Positions 24,600 to 33,137 of a stretch of 47,737 bases of DNA are shown here, piece by piece. The position numbers and the translations under genes are program-made. The notes under the pieces were generated by a model, which ran no database searches, had not been told where the DNA came from, and was given only the letters and a program-made list of their open reading frames with translations. The stretch is taken from positions 1 through 47,737 of the forward strand of contig NZ_JABXXR010000009.1 of NCBI RefSeq assembly GCF_013376175.1, in the 5' to 3' direction. Numbering within the stretch: position 1 is the stretch's first letter; every line of letters begins with the position of its first letter. The DNA comes from Ameyamaea chiangmaiensis (GTDB taxonomy: Bacteria > Pseudomonadota > Alphaproteobacteria > Acetobacterales > Acetobacteraceae).

Positions 24600-24794
24600 A
24601 TGGCACCCCAACGCGATACGATAGCTGGCAAGCTGCGGCTCGTTCTCGACGCCCCGGACGCCAACGTGACACCATTGCGCAGTGGAGCCGATCCGCGGCT
24701 GGTCAGTCTGGTCCGGCTTCTGGCCCGTCAGGCCGCACGGGATTTCGTCAACGCTGAAGTGGAGGCCACGAGGCGACGCGATCTCCAGGATTAG
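24600..24794 (+). CDS. Small recombinase-associated protein (helper 1)
   Basis: 64 residues; the C-terminal part DPRLVSLVRLLARQAARDF is a basic amphipathic helix. AAGGACGGGAAG precedes the ATG. It lies 12 bp before serine recombinase 1. The second recombinase is also preceded by a small protein (44840-45088) with the related segment ILARMLGRQIAREEFERRL, the shared pattern being L(A/G)RQ(A/I)AR followed by an acidic residue and Phe. A partner or directionality role for the recombinase is inferred from this. Confidence 0.65.
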   Translation: MAPQRDTIAGKLRLVLDAPDANVTPLRSGADPRLVSLVRLLARQAARDFVNAEVEATRRRDLQD

Positions 24795-24806
24795 GGAGAT
24801 GGGATT

Positions 24807-26477
24807 GTGAAAGTCGCGCTCTACGCCCGCTATTCGTCCGAAAACCAGCGTGATGCCTCGATCGAGGATCAGTTGCGCCTCTGCCGGCTTCACGCCGAAA
24901 AGCAGGGCTGGACGATCGTCGACAGCTACACGGACCGAGCGATCTCGGGTGCCTCCCTGCTCCGCCCCGGCATTCAGGAACTGATCCAGGATGCCACGCG
25001 CGGCCGCTTCACGATCGTGCTGGCTGAAGCCATGGACCGGTTGTCGCGCGACCAGGAAGATATCGCCGGCCTGTTCAAACGGATGACCTTCTCCGGTGTG
25101 CGGATCATCACCCTGTCCGAAGGCGACGTCACACACCTGCATATCGGCCTCAAGGGCACCATGAACGCCCTGTTCCTCAAGGATCTCGCCGAGAAGGTCC
25201 GGCGAGGGCTGCGTGGCCGGGTCGAGGACGGCAAGTCCGGCGGCGGCAATTCCTATGGCTATGACGTGGTGCGCCAGTTCGATGCGAAAGGCGAGCGCAT
25301 CCGGGGCGACCGGACCATCAATGAGGAGGAGGCCCGCACGGTCAGACGGATCTTCACCGATTACACGCGCGGCAAATCCTCGCGCACGATCGCGATGGAA
25401 CTGAACCGGGATGGCGTTCCAGGCCCGCAGGGACGCGAATGGGGCCCATCCACCATTCACGGCAATCGGGAACGCGGCACCGGCATCCTCAACAACGAGA
25501 TGTATATCGGCCGTCTGGTTTGGAACCGGCTGCGCTATCTAAAGGATCCCGATACCGGCAAGCGCGTGTCACGCCTCAATCCTGAATCCGACTGGGTGAT
25601 CCAGGACGTACCGGAACTGCGGATCGTCGAGCAGGATCTGTGGGATGCTGTAAAGGCCCGCCAAGCCGAAACAACCTTCAGCCAGCCGGAACGGGGAAAC
25701 GAGGCCCTCAGTGAGCGTCGGCGTCCCCGCCATCTCTTTGCCGGTCTGATCCGCTGCGGCTGTTGTGGCGGTGGTTACAGCATGATCTCGAAAGACCTGC
25801 TCGGCTGTTCGACGGCCCGCAACAAGGGCACCTGCGACAACCGCCTGAATATTCGTCGCGATGCATTGGAGGCCTCGGTCCTGAGCGGGCTGCGCACGCA
25901 TCTGATGGAACCCGACCTGTTCAAGGAATTCTGCAACGAGTTTACCCGCGAGGTGAACCGACTGCGCATGGAGCACGGTGCGGACCTCGCGGCGCGTCGT
26001 AACGAACTCGTCAGGGTCGAAAAGCAGATCAGGGGAATCATCACGGCCATCAAGGACGGCATGTACCAATCCTCCATGAAGGCGGAAATGGAATCCCTCG
26101 AAGCTCGTAAGACTGAGCTGATGCATCTTCTGACAGATGCAGAGGAACCGCCTCCCCTTCTCCATCCGAACATGGCGGAGATTTATCAGCAGCGGATCGC
26201 GTCTCTCTATGAAAGCCTTCAGGCCGAGGAGACGAAGACGGAGGCGGCCGAGCGCCTGCGCACACTCGTCTCGCAGATCACGCTTCAGCCGGCCGACGGC
26301 GAACTGGCGATCATCCTGCGCGGCGACCTGGCGGTGATCCTGCGGTTCGCGGCGCACAAGAAAAACGCCACGGTCCATCCGGACAGTGGCGTTCTTGATA
26401 CGTTCGTATCGCAAATATCGTTGGTTGCGGGGACACGGTCTGGCCGATACCGACATTCCCTCCACATTGCCGTCTAA
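24807..26477 (+). CDS. Large serine recombinase 1
   Basis: 556 residues. Catalytic domain with the nucleophile Ser10 (KVALYARYSSENQ), then DQLRLC, ISGASLLRPGIQ and EAMDRLSRDQEDI. Recombinase domain: GKSGGGNSYGYDVV, TGILNNEMYIGRLVWNRLRY. Zinc ribbon: RCGCCGGGYS then CSTARNKGTCDN. Coiled coil at the C-terminus (ARRNELVRVEKQIRGIITAI). Such enzymes insert and excise elements. The reading frame continues through a hairpin (26364-26393) and a tRNA-3'-end-like 11-bp sequence (26425-26435), implying that the attachment site lies inside its 3' end. The helper gene lies 12 bp upstream. Confidence 0.93.
   Translation: MKVALYARYSSENQRDASIEDQLRLCRLHAEKQGWTIVDSYTDRAISGASLLRPGIQELIQDATRGRFTIVLAEAMDRLSRDQEDIAGLFKRMTFSGVRIITLSEGDVTHLHIGLKGTMNALFLKDLAEKVRRGLRGRVEDGKSGGGNSYGYDVVRQFDAKGERIRGDRTINEEEARTVRRIFTDYTRGKSSRTIAMELNRDGVPGPQGREWGPSTIHGNRERGTGILNNEMYIGRLVWNRLRYLKDPDTGKRVSRLNPESDWVIQDVPELRIVEQDLWDAVKARQAETTFSQPERGNEALSERRRPRHLFAGLIRCGCCGGGYSMISKDLLGCSTARNKGTCDNRLNIRRDALEASVLSGLRTHLMEPDLFKEFCNEFTREVNRLRMEHGADLAARRNELVRVEKQIRGIITAIKDGMYQSSMKAEMESLEARKTELMHLLTDAEEPPPLLHPNMAEIYQQRIASLYESLQAEETKTEAAERLRTLVSQITLQPADGELAIILRGDLAVILRFAAHKKNATVHPDSGVLDTFVSQISLVAGTRSGRYRHSLHIAV
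26364..26393 (-). terminator. Hairpin inside the 3' end of recombinase 1
   Basis: AACGCCAC (26364-26371) and GTGGCGTT (26386-26393) with an inner GTCC/GGAC stem. On the minus strand it is followed by TTTTCTTG, so it would stop antisense transcription entering from downstream. The second recombinase has an equivalent hairpin at 47441-47470. Confidence 0.6.
26425..26435. other. Candidate attachment core TTGCGGGGACA (copy 1)
   Basis: The 11-bp sequence recurs exactly at 47483-47493, in both cases in the 3' end of a serine recombinase gene downstream of a hairpin. Reverse-complemented it reads TGTCCCCGCAA, like the 3' acceptor end of tRNA genes, a usual integration target. No intact tRNA is present here. 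Confidence 0.5.
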
Positions 26478-26585
26478 GCTGGACTTAAGCAGTTTTGAGC
26501 GATGAATCGGATGTGAAGACGCATAGGATTCCTGTGCATCTTGGGGCGGGCGAGACACTGCTGCGAAGAAAGCAAGATATGACCA

Positions 26586-26738
26586 ATGGAGGGAGAAGGC
26601 GGCAACAATGTTGGGTTCAGCGGGATAGCCTCGTGGCTGGCACGGTTCCGGACGGCCTTCACGACGCCGACATGGCGTCGGGTTCTTGTGCTGGCATCCG
26701 GTGCGATCGTGTCGCCGGGACGGCACTTAACCGCCAAA
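26586..26738 (+). pseudogene. Transposase N-terminal remnant
   Basis: About 50 residues from the ATG at 26586, ending before the VOC gene. The segment GIASWLARFRTAFTTPTWRRVLVLASGAIVSPGRHLTA resembles the opening of DDE transposases of IS701-like elements (WL..F...FT.PTW...LVL..G....PG). The rest of the transposase is missing, so it is a truncated IS fragment marking a rearrangement between recombinase 1 and the VOC/MarR pair. Family assignment is from memory of the motif. Confidence 0.5.
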
Positions 26739-26740
26739 GT

Positions 26741-27109
26741 TCAGCGTTGCGCAGTGTGGAACGTGATGGCGTAGCCATCGGGATCGCTGGCCACAAAGAA
26801 TCTGCCGAACGGGCCATCGCGCAACTCGGTCAGCACCTTCCCGCCACGCTGGACGACCAAGTCGTGGAACGTATCTGCGTCGTCGCAGGCAACCCACAGC
26901 ACCATGCCAGTTCCCAAGGGACCATTCTCGGGCAGAGGTCGCAGCGGTTCTCGCAGTGCCAGCGCAATGGGCTTGGTGGTGAAGACAACGGCACCGGGCG
27001 TATTTCGGTCCCCTGCTGTGAAACCGAACACGTCCCTGTAGAACGCGGCGGACACGGCGAGGTCGCGAACCTGCAGAGCGATGAAGGATGGTCCGATTGG
27101 AATTGCCAT
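26741..27109 (-). CDS. VOC-family (glyoxalase/bleomycin-resistance-like) protein
   Basis: 122 residues with two beta-alpha-beta-beta-beta units: FIALQVRDLAVSAAFYRDVFGF, LWVACDDADTFHDLVVQRGGKV and FFVASDPDGYAITFHTAQR. The last Glu/His positions of the metal site are partly replaced (FHTA), so catalytic class is uncertain. An upstream ATG at 27127 is also possible. It is divergent from a MarR gene with two 13-bp repeats between, so probably repressed by it. The substrate may be a small toxic electrophile or antibiotic; unproven. Confidence 0.8.
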   Translation of the reverse strand: MAIPIGPSFIALQVRDLAVSAAFYRDVFGFTAGDRNTPGAVVFTTKPIALALREPLRPLPENGPLGTGMVLWVACDDADTFHDLVVQRGGKVLTELRDGPFGRFFVASDPDGYAITFHTAQR

Positions 27110-27130
27110 TGTTGTGCGTTCCAGCATATT

Positions 27131-27163
27131 ATCAGGTTCCTTATATTTATATCAGGCTCCTTA
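27131..27163. promoter_or_regulatory. Operator repeats for the VOC/MarR pair
   Basis: ATCAGGTTCCTTA (27131-27143) and ATCAGGCTCCTTA (27151-27163) are direct repeats 20 bp apart, each with an AGG-CCT-like core. They fill the short divergent gap between the two starts. MarR binding is inferred. Confidence 0.5.
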
Positions 27164-27164
27164 C

Positions 27165-27614
27165 ATGTCAATGCGTAAAATGAATCCGTCGAGCGGAGAG
27201 GCCTGGATCGGTTACAGTCTGAAAATCACTCAACATCGTCTGCGCCAACGGTTGGAGGCAGAACTGACCGGGATTGGTGTCTCCGCGTCTCAGAATGCGG
27301 TTCTGCTCGCCATAAGCAATAATCCGCAAATCTCGAATGCTTCTTTGGCGCGAGCTGCCTTCGTGACACCGCAATCCATGCAGGGCATGCTTGTCACGCT
27401 GGAGCGAGACGGGTTCATCGTGCGCACGCCGCATCCCGAACATGGGCGGATCATCATGACGGAGCTGACCGAAAAGGGCAAAGCAGCGGCACAGGCTGGC
27501 ATAATCGCGGCCGAGACTGTCGAGCGGCAGATGCTCATCGGCTTGACCGACGACGAAGCCAGACTGCTGGGTGATCTGCTGCGGCGCTGCGCTGACGCGC
27601 TTGAGGCGGCCTGA
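27165..27614 (+). CDS. MarR-family transcriptional regulator
   Basis: 149 residues. The winged HTH reads LAISNNPQISNASLARAAFVTPQSMQGMLVTLERDGFIVR, then the wing HPEHGRIIMTELTEKG. Starts at 27165, 27171 and 27180 are in frame; none has a strong Shine-Dalgarno. It is divergent from the VOC gene and separated by two direct repeats. MarR proteins release DNA on binding phenolics, antibiotics or oxidants. The EVE-type pseudogene begins 4 bp after its stop, so the two were likely co-transcribed. Confidence 0.88.
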   Translation: MSMRKMNPSSGEAWIGYSLKITQHRLRQRLEAELTGIGVSASQNAVLLAISNNPQISNASLARAAFVTPQSMQGMLVTLERDGFIVRTPHPEHGRIIMTELTEKGKAAAQAGIIAAETVERQMLIGLTDDEARLLGDLLRRCADALEAA

Positions 27615-27618
27615 CATC

Positions 27619-28135
27619 ATGTCGTTCTGGATGGGTGTCGCATCGGCACAGCATGCGCGCGGCGGACGTGATGGTGGTTTTGCACAACTTGGGCACGGCA
27701 AACATATCGCGGTGAAGTCTCTCCGGAAGGGCGACTGGATCGTCTACTACTCCCCCCCTGTCTGTTGGTGATGTGCGAAAGTGGGCGGTGGAAGGGAGCC
27801 CGTCCCCCCCGAGGGTCTGGAGCCCGTTTGGGAGCATGGGTGAAGGGGAGACGGTTCAGGCATTCACAACCATCGGCCGCGTGACGTCGGACGCCCCTTA
27901 TCGAGCCGAACAGGCGATGAACTTCCATCCATATCGGGTTGACGTGGATTATCTGAAGAACGCTCAGCCCGCTCCGATCAAACCTCTGCTGGACAGGCTC
28001 CGGCTGACCCGCAATCAGGGAACCAACTGGGGTATCGCGATGCGCGGACCGAAACGCCGCCTGGACGAGATAGACATACGGCTGATCGCGGAAGCGATGG
28101 GCGTCCTCGCGGAGTTCGAACATTTGCAGGGCTAA
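27619..28135 (+). pseudogene. EVE-domain protein, disrupted
   Basis: The N-terminal part (FWMGVASAQHARGGRDGGFAQLGHGKHIAV through KGDWIVYYSPP) stops at 27771 in one frame. The rest (GEGETVQAFTTIGRV through RPGPKRR-type segment IRLIAEAMG) continues in another frame from about 27836. About 85 bp of unrelated sequence lies between the two halves where the family needs roughly ten residues. EVE domains bind modified bases and often guard restriction systems. The insert and frame change make this copy inactive unless it is a sequence error. Confidence 0.7.
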
Positions 28136-28336
28136 CATTTGCTGAGAGCGGGAGGATGCTCCATGCTGGCAATGGCTTTCGGGGAGTTGGAAACTCGTAG
28201 TTGCTGGTCGCAATGATGGCGACTTCTACCCATCTGCTTCTTTCGTCAGGCCTGGCACCCAACTTCAGGAGAGAAGGAGGGCACGATGGATTTCACGCAA
28301 AACGTCGCGACGCTTTTCCTTGTCTCCGCTCCCGGT

Positions 28337-28789
28337 TCAGAGGGCCTTGATCGACGTTGCAAGTGCGTCTCCGGTCCGGGTGAGGAAGCGCATGATGAGC
28401 TCGAATTCGCTCTCACTGTAACCTTCCAGTTCCTGCCTCATCATGCCGCCCAGTTCCCGATAGAGCGTAGATGCCTGTTCTGAAATGGAACCGCTCGTCT
28501 TCAGCAGAACCCGGCGCTTATCGGATAGGTCACGCGCGCGCTCGACCAAACCCTGTGTCTCCATCTTTTCGATCAGCCCGGACACGGTTCCGAGTTGCAA
28601 CCCTGCCTCCTGTGCCAGTGTCGTCATTGGCAACGGCCCCAGAAGCGCGATCAGCCGCAGGCATTTGAATTCGGTCGCCGTCAGGCCGAGGCGTTCAGCC
28701 ACTTTTTGATGGAACAGCACGAGACGGGCCGCAAAAAGCTGGATCGTCGGGACATAACGCGTAAAGCGGTCGCTTGACTTATCGGGCAT
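28337..28789 (-). CDS. MarR-family regulator of the FAD monooxygenase
   Basis: 150 residues: an N-terminal helix (RYVPTIQLFAARLVLFHQKV), the HTH (ATEFKCLRLIALLGPLPMTTLAQEAGLQLGTVSGLIEKMETQG), the wing with KRRVLL and a C-terminal dimer helix. It is divergent from the FAD monooxygenase; two copies of a TTAG-N5-CTAA palindrome lie between them. This is a standard single-gene repressor arrangement. The inducer is unknown; aromatic acids are common for the class. Confidence 0.88.
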   Translation of the reverse strand: MPDKSSDRFTRYVPTIQLFAARLVLFHQKVAERLGLTATEFKCLRLIALLGPLPMTTLAQEAGLQLGTVSGLIEKMETQGLVERARDLSDKRRVLLKTSGSISEQASTLYRELGGMMRQELEGYSESEFELIMRFLTRTGDALATSIKAL

Positions 28790-28793
28790 TATG

Positions 28794-28829
28794 GTTAGAT
28801 ATCCTAAGTATATTGTTAGATATTCTAAG
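28794..28829. promoter_or_regulatory. MarR operator pair
   Basis: GTTAGATATCCTAAG (28794-28808) and GTTAGATATTCTAAG (28815-28829), 21 bp apart, each a TTAG-N5-CTAA dyad, differing at one base. They cover the divergent promoter region of the MarR and monooxygenase genes. Confidence 0.65.
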
Positions 28830-28843
28830 GAATCGTGCGCGCC

Positions 28844-30427
28844 ATGTCGATCCCCTCATCCTGCACCGTCCTCATCGTCGGTGGCGGCATCGTCGGCCTG
28901 ACGGCTGCCGCCTTTCTTGCGAAACACGGCGTAGACGCCGTGCTCGTCGAACGGCGCTCATCACCGTCGAAACGTCTGCGTGCGAAGTTTTTCTATCCGC
29001 GAACAATCGAACTCTATCGCTCGCTCGGCATCGAGCCGGAGATCGCAACGCCTTCCGGCATGCTGACCGATGCCGCGATCGTCCACTCCCTGGCAGGAGA
29101 GGAAATCCGCCGCTGGACGCTTCCGGCCATTGAAGGGACGGCGGCTTCGCCCTGCGTGGCCTCGTCCATCAAGCAGCAGGATCTGGAGTGCATCGTGCGG
29201 GACACGGCACAGCGTCTGGGGGCGCGTCTCTTCTTCGATCATGCGCTGACGGCGCTCGACCCGTACCCTGATGGCGCGATCGCGACCGTCAGGTCCGGCG
29301 ACGGGACCGAGACCACACTCCACGCCGATTACGCGATCGGATGCGACGGCAACAAGAGCATGGTGCGCGATCGTCTCGGTATCCGGACCGAAGGGCTGGG
29401 TGATCTCGTCCATTCCATGAGCATCACGCTCCGCTGCGACATTCGGGACGCCCTGTGCGGGCGGCCTCTCAGCTTTGCATGGGTGCGGCAGGCCGGGATC
29501 AATGCTTTCCTGTCATGGAGCACCGATCTCACCTCGGTCGTGCTGAGCGTCGAGTATAACCCGATGGACGCGGACGATGCTGCGCGCTTCACGCCGGAAA
29601 ACTGCCGGTCGCTTGCGGCCTCCTGCCTTGGAATGCCGCCGGATCGGATCGAGGTGGTCGATATCCATCCCTGGTGTCTGTCGTCGTGGTATGCAGACAG
29701 CTTTCGGAAAGGTCGGGTCTTTCTGGCTGGTGACGCCATTCACAGCACGCCGCCGCTTGGCGGGTTCGGCGCCAATACCGGCATTCACGATGCCCATAAC
29801 CTTGCGTTAAAGCTCGTCTCCGTGATCAGGCACGGCGCGCCGGACTCGCTGCTCGATCTTTATGAGGTGGAGCGGGGGCCGGTCGTGCGGCTGGCTGTCG
29901 CCCAGGCCACGGCCCGACTGGCGCAGCGTTCGGACGTCCGGCTTCCCCTTGAGGCGCTTCAGCCGGTTCTGGACGAGGAAACGATCAGCATGGGGTATCG
30001 CTATCCGATCCTGCCCCACGCCGGGAACGTGCCCAACCCGATCGCCGTGCCTCTGCGCAACCTTCATGCCGAGCCGGGAACACGCGCGCCGCATATCTGG
30101 CTGCATCGGGACGGCGTGCGTCTCTCCAGCCTCGACCTGTTCGGCGACGGGCTTGTGCTGCTGGCGGGGACAGATGCGGCCGACTGGTGCCGGGAGGCGG
30201 AGGCTTTATGCCAGCAGCACGAAATTCCAATGTCCAGTCATGTTGTGGGGTGTGACGTGAAGGATCCCGACGCCCTGTTTCTGGCGGCCTACGGGATTTC
30301 CGCAAGCGGAGTCGTTCTTGTCCGGTCCGACGGGTTCGTCCTGTGGAAGGCCGTGCGGACAACGACTTTCTCTGAAGAAGATTTGCTGACTGTTCTCGTC
30401 AATACACGGGAAGTGCGCAGCGAATAA
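28844..30427 (+). CDS. FAD-dependent aromatic-ring hydroxylase-like monooxygenase
   Basis: 527 residues. FAD-binding GGGIVG at 13-18, the DG motif CDGNKSMVRDRLG near 166, and GRVFLAGDAIHSTPPLGGFGANTGIHDAHNLALKL near 290-320. A C-terminal thioredoxin-like domain is present as in phenol hydroxylases and related two-domain enzymes. AAGGAA lies 11 bases before the ATG at 28844; a GTG at 28835 is less likely. Controlled by the divergent MarR gene. A role in detoxification or aromatic/antibiotic hydroxylation fits; substrate unknown. Confidence 0.88.
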   Translation: MSIPSSCTVLIVGGGIVGLTAAAFLAKHGVDAVLVERRSSPSKRLRAKFFYPRTIELYRSLGIEPEIATPSGMLTDAAIVHSLAGEEIRRWTLPAIEGTAASPCVASSIKQQDLECIVRDTAQRLGARLFFDHALTALDPYPDGAIATVRSGDGTETTLHADYAIGCDGNKSMVRDRLGIRTEGLGDLVHSMSITLRCDIRDALCGRPLSFAWVRQAGINAFLSWSTDLTSVVLSVEYNPMDADDAARFTPENCRSLAASCLGMPPDRIEVVDIHPWCLSSWYADSFRKGRVFLAGDAIHSTPPLGGFGANTGIHDAHNLALKLVSVIRHGAPDSLLDLYEVERGPVVRLAVAQATARLAQRSDVRLPLEALQPVLDEETISMGYRYPILPHAGNVPNPIAVPLRNLHAEPGTRAPHIWLHRDGVRLSSLDLFGDGLVLLAGTDAADWCREAEALCQQHEIPMSSHVVGCDVKDPDALFLAAYGISASGVVLVRSDGFVLWKAVRTTTFSEEDLLTVLVNTREVRSE

Positions 30428-30428
30428 C

Positions 30429-30863
30429 CTATGTTCCCATATGTGCCTCTTTCTGTCCTGCGACATCCCGCACACGTTCATTGAGAAACCGCTGCCCCCT
30501 CGCCAGCCGCCGGACCAGCACCTCGTTGAACCGGGCATACATCTCCGCACCCCGATCCCTGGCGACTTCGTTCTCGTTGGCGGGGATGGGGATCTGGTGC
30601 GTCATCCAGCTCCGGGCATAGAGAGCGAATGCCTCCCCCAGCACGGCGACGGCCTCGTCCACATCGTCGATCCGTCGTCCAAGCCGGTCCAGACGCTTGG
30701 ACAGCGCAGCATCCCGGCGTTCATCGTCCTCGCCGGAGACCAGCGACAGCACCGCCGCCTCGATCACCGCCGATTTCGACACCTTCCGGCGCTCCGCCAG
30801 CGCCTCGACCTGCTTGAGCAGGCCCGGCTCGAAATACACGTTCATCCGCTGCCGTCTGGTCAT
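30429..30863 (-). CDS. CopG/RHH-type transfer-associated protein
   Basis: 144 residues. The N-terminal part MTRRQRMNVYFEPGLLKQVEALAERRKVSKSAVIEAAVLSLV is a ribbon-helix-helix; the C-terminal part is helical (LSKRLDRLGRRIDDVDEAVAVLGEAFALYARSWM). GGGGAA precedes the ATG at 30863. In alphaproteobacterial conjugation modules this gene sits between traG and trbB; here it follows the relaxase directly and no traG or trb gene remains, so the module is reduced. Its stop abuts that of the monooxygenase. Confidence 0.8.
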   Translation of the reverse strand: MTRRQRMNVYFEPGLLKQVEALAERRKVSKSAVIEAAVLSLVSGEDDERRDAALSKRLDRLGRRIDDVDEAVAVLGEAFALYARSWMTHQIPIPANENEVARDRGAEMYARFNEVLVRRLARGQRFLNERVRDVAGQKEAHMGT

Positions 30864-31025
30864 CGCCGTTCCCCTGGTTTGGAGGTGTGATGACAGATTG
30901 AGCTGAAAATTCCCTGACGCAAGCCCTTGTTCGATTGGCATGGTACCGGGGCGTAGCCTGGCGTAAAATTGGCGGCTTTTGTCGGTGTTTGTCTGCATTC
31001 CGCAACGACTCGTAGGGGTACCGCA

Positions 31026-33137
31026 CTACAAGCCAAGCCCCCTGCCCCGACCCAGTTCCCACGAGATTCCGCCATGCTCGTCCATGGAGATGGTCATCTC
31101 CTTCTGGCGCTGTTTTCCGATCTCCGGTCGCCAGGGCACCAGCGAGAATTCATGTCCGCTTTCCAGCACCGCAAACCGCCCGCTGGCCAGATCGACCGGA
31201 CCTTTCAGCGTGCCCTGGATGGTCTCGAAGCGATCAAGCGGCCGCCACAACTTTTCCCGCTTGGCAGCCATGGCCTGTCCGACCCGTTCCACCTCCCGCG
31301 CTTCCAGCGCCGCCAGCAGATTCTTCCGGTAGCGGACCATGCCCTCCGAGGTCAGGCTGGCATCCCCACGGTCGAGCAGCGCTTTTTGCCGTCTGGCCAG
31401 GGCGTCGCCGACTTCGCCCCCGAACCCGGCCTCCACCCGGTCGCCCTCCCGACCGACTCCGGCCACCAGACGCCGGTCAAGCCAGGTCGCGCCATCGGAG
31501 CCGATCTGCGCCTCCAGATCGAAAGCCGACAGCAGCCGCACCGTCGCCTTCGGGGCACGGGCGGCGTCATAGGCGATGGAGCGTTGCTGGAAATCTTCCG
31601 GGATGCGCCAGCGGGCGGCGTCTAGCCGCTCCACGATCCCCGCCCGGCGTAGCGCCTCCAGGCGGCGGACATGCCCCTTGATCAGATCTTCCGGCGTGCC
31701 CTTGAGGCTCCAGCGGTCGAGTTGCATCCGCTCCAAGTGGGCCGAGGGGTGATAGATCCCGTCCCCCGTATGGGCGAGGATCGCCCGGTCGGACGGGCGC
31801 GGTTTGTCGGGCACCGGGGCGGCACAGATCTCCACGATCGCATTCCTGGGGATGTCCTCCATCTGGGCGGGATCGAAGCCGCGAAGGTGATGAACCCGTC
31901 CGTCGAGGCCATCGACCACGAGCGACAGTTTTTCCCCGAGTTCGTCGGTCAGATGTCTATCCACCAGCCGCCCGGTCACTGGTTTCTCGGGCACCTCGCC
32001 GTGAAAGCGGAAATGCGCCGGGTCGCGTGTCGGCGCTGTTCCCTTGTCGCGCGCCTTCAGGGCGCGGTGCATCTGCTTCGTGATGTCGTCCCGTTCGCCC
32101 AGATTGCGCAGACGCTCTTCCAGCCGGTCATCGAGCGTCCATCCGCCCGGCGCTGTCGGACTGGCCAGTCCCATGCGCTCCAGCTTCGCCAGACGTGACA
32201 GGCGCAGCCGTCGGTCCACCAGATCAGAAGTCGGTGTGTCGCTGCCGGGGCGCATGTCGAGATGGTTTTCTGTTGCCTGATCCAGCAGGGCACGGTCGAT
32301 GCTGGTGAAGCGGTCACGGTCGATCTCGGTTTCCAGCTTCTGCCGCTGCTCGATCTCGGATACCGGACCGAGGTCCAGCGTCACGAATTCGGAGGCGCGT
32401 TCGCGGAGGCCGTGCGTGATGTAGCCGCCATCGATGACGAGGTCCTTGCCCTGGTCATCGCGACCGTTGATCACGACATGGACATGAGGATGCGCGGTGT
32501 TGAAATGGTTCACCGCCACCCAGTCCAGCCGTGTGCCGAGATCGGCTTCCATCTGCGTCATCAGCTCGCGCGTGAAGTCCGTCAGATCCTCCAGCCGGTC
32601 GGCGTCTTCCGGCGAGACGATGAAGCGGAACTGATGCCGATCCCCCACCCCGCGTTCGAGGAAGGCTTTCGCGTCGGCGCGGTCGGTCTCCGCGCCATAC
32701 AGCACGCCACGCTCGCCGTCACGGGACGTGCCGTCACGCTGGATATAGCGCAGGTGGGCGGCGGCTCCCCCTCCCTTCCCGGCCTGACGCACCACACGCG
32801 CCTTCACGGTCACACGCCGGGCACCGGATAGCTGATGCCGCCAGCCAGCGATCCCGCGCGCCCGGACGAAGGACGCGCCACGCCCGCGACCCACCCCACG
32901 GGTGGAACCGGAACGCGACGTGCTCCCCGCACGCGAAGACGCAACAGACTCAGAAGAAAAGCGGCGGCCACTGCCGCCGCCCGACCCGCTGCCGCCCCTC
33001 TTTCCGGGGGACAGGGATTGCCGCCGAACCTGTGTGCGGATGCTCGCCAGAAAGTCGGTGCGACCGCGCTCCGGGCCGCCCTCCGCGCGGAGGCGTCCAA
33101 CTCTGGGACGGAACGCGGTGTCATCATCCTGCGCCAT
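31026..33137 (-). CDS. Relaxase/mobilisation nuclease with DUF3363 region (copy 2)
   Basis: 703 residues. A long Ser/Gly/Arg-rich leader (residues 40-95) precedes RRVTVKARVVRQ and the HUH motif VAVNHFNTAHPHVHVVINGRDDQGKDLVI (His211, His216-220). The full DUF3363 region follows, ending in RGRGLGL. This appears the complete form compared with copy 1, which lacks part of the C-terminal half. It nicks oriT to start transfer. DUF2840 lies 755 bp upstream, with the traF, DUF736 and transglycosylase genes of the usual order missing between. Confidence 0.9.
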   Translation of the reverse strand: MAQDDDTAFRPRVGRLRAEGGPERGRTDFLASIRTQVRRQSLSPGKRGGSGSGGGSGRRFSSESVASSRAGSTSRSGSTRGVGRGRGASFVRARGIAGWRHQLSGARRVTVKARVVRQAGKGGGAAAHLRYIQRDGTSRDGERGVLYGAETDRADAKAFLERGVGDRHQFRFIVSPEDADRLEDLTDFTRELMTQMEADLGTRLDWVAVNHFNTAHPHVHVVINGRDDQGKDLVIDGGYITHGLRERASEFVTLDLGPVSEIEQRQKLETEIDRDRFTSIDRALLDQATENHLDMRPGSDTPTSDLVDRRLRLSRLAKLERMGLASPTAPGGWTLDDRLEERLRNLGERDDITKQMHRALKARDKGTAPTRDPAHFRFHGEVPEKPVTGRLVDRHLTDELGEKLSLVVDGLDGRVHHLRGFDPAQMEDIPRNAIVEICAAPVPDKPRPSDRAILAHTGDGIYHPSAHLERMQLDRWSLKGTPEDLIKGHVRRLEALRRAGIVERLDAARWRIPEDFQQRSIAYDAARAPKATVRLLSAFDLEAQIGSDGATWLDRRLVAGVGREGDRVEAGFGGEVGDALARRQKALLDRGDASLTSEGMVRYRKNLLAALEAREVERVGQAMAAKREKLWRPLDRFETIQGTLKGPVDLASGRFAVLESGHEFSLVPWRPEIGKQRQKEMTISMDEHGGISWELGRGRGLGL

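Noticed and set aside
26425-26450. A tRNA gene at the end of recombinase 1
   Set aside because: Only the last few bases of a tRNA-like 3' end are present; no cloverleaf can be drawn. Same for 47483.
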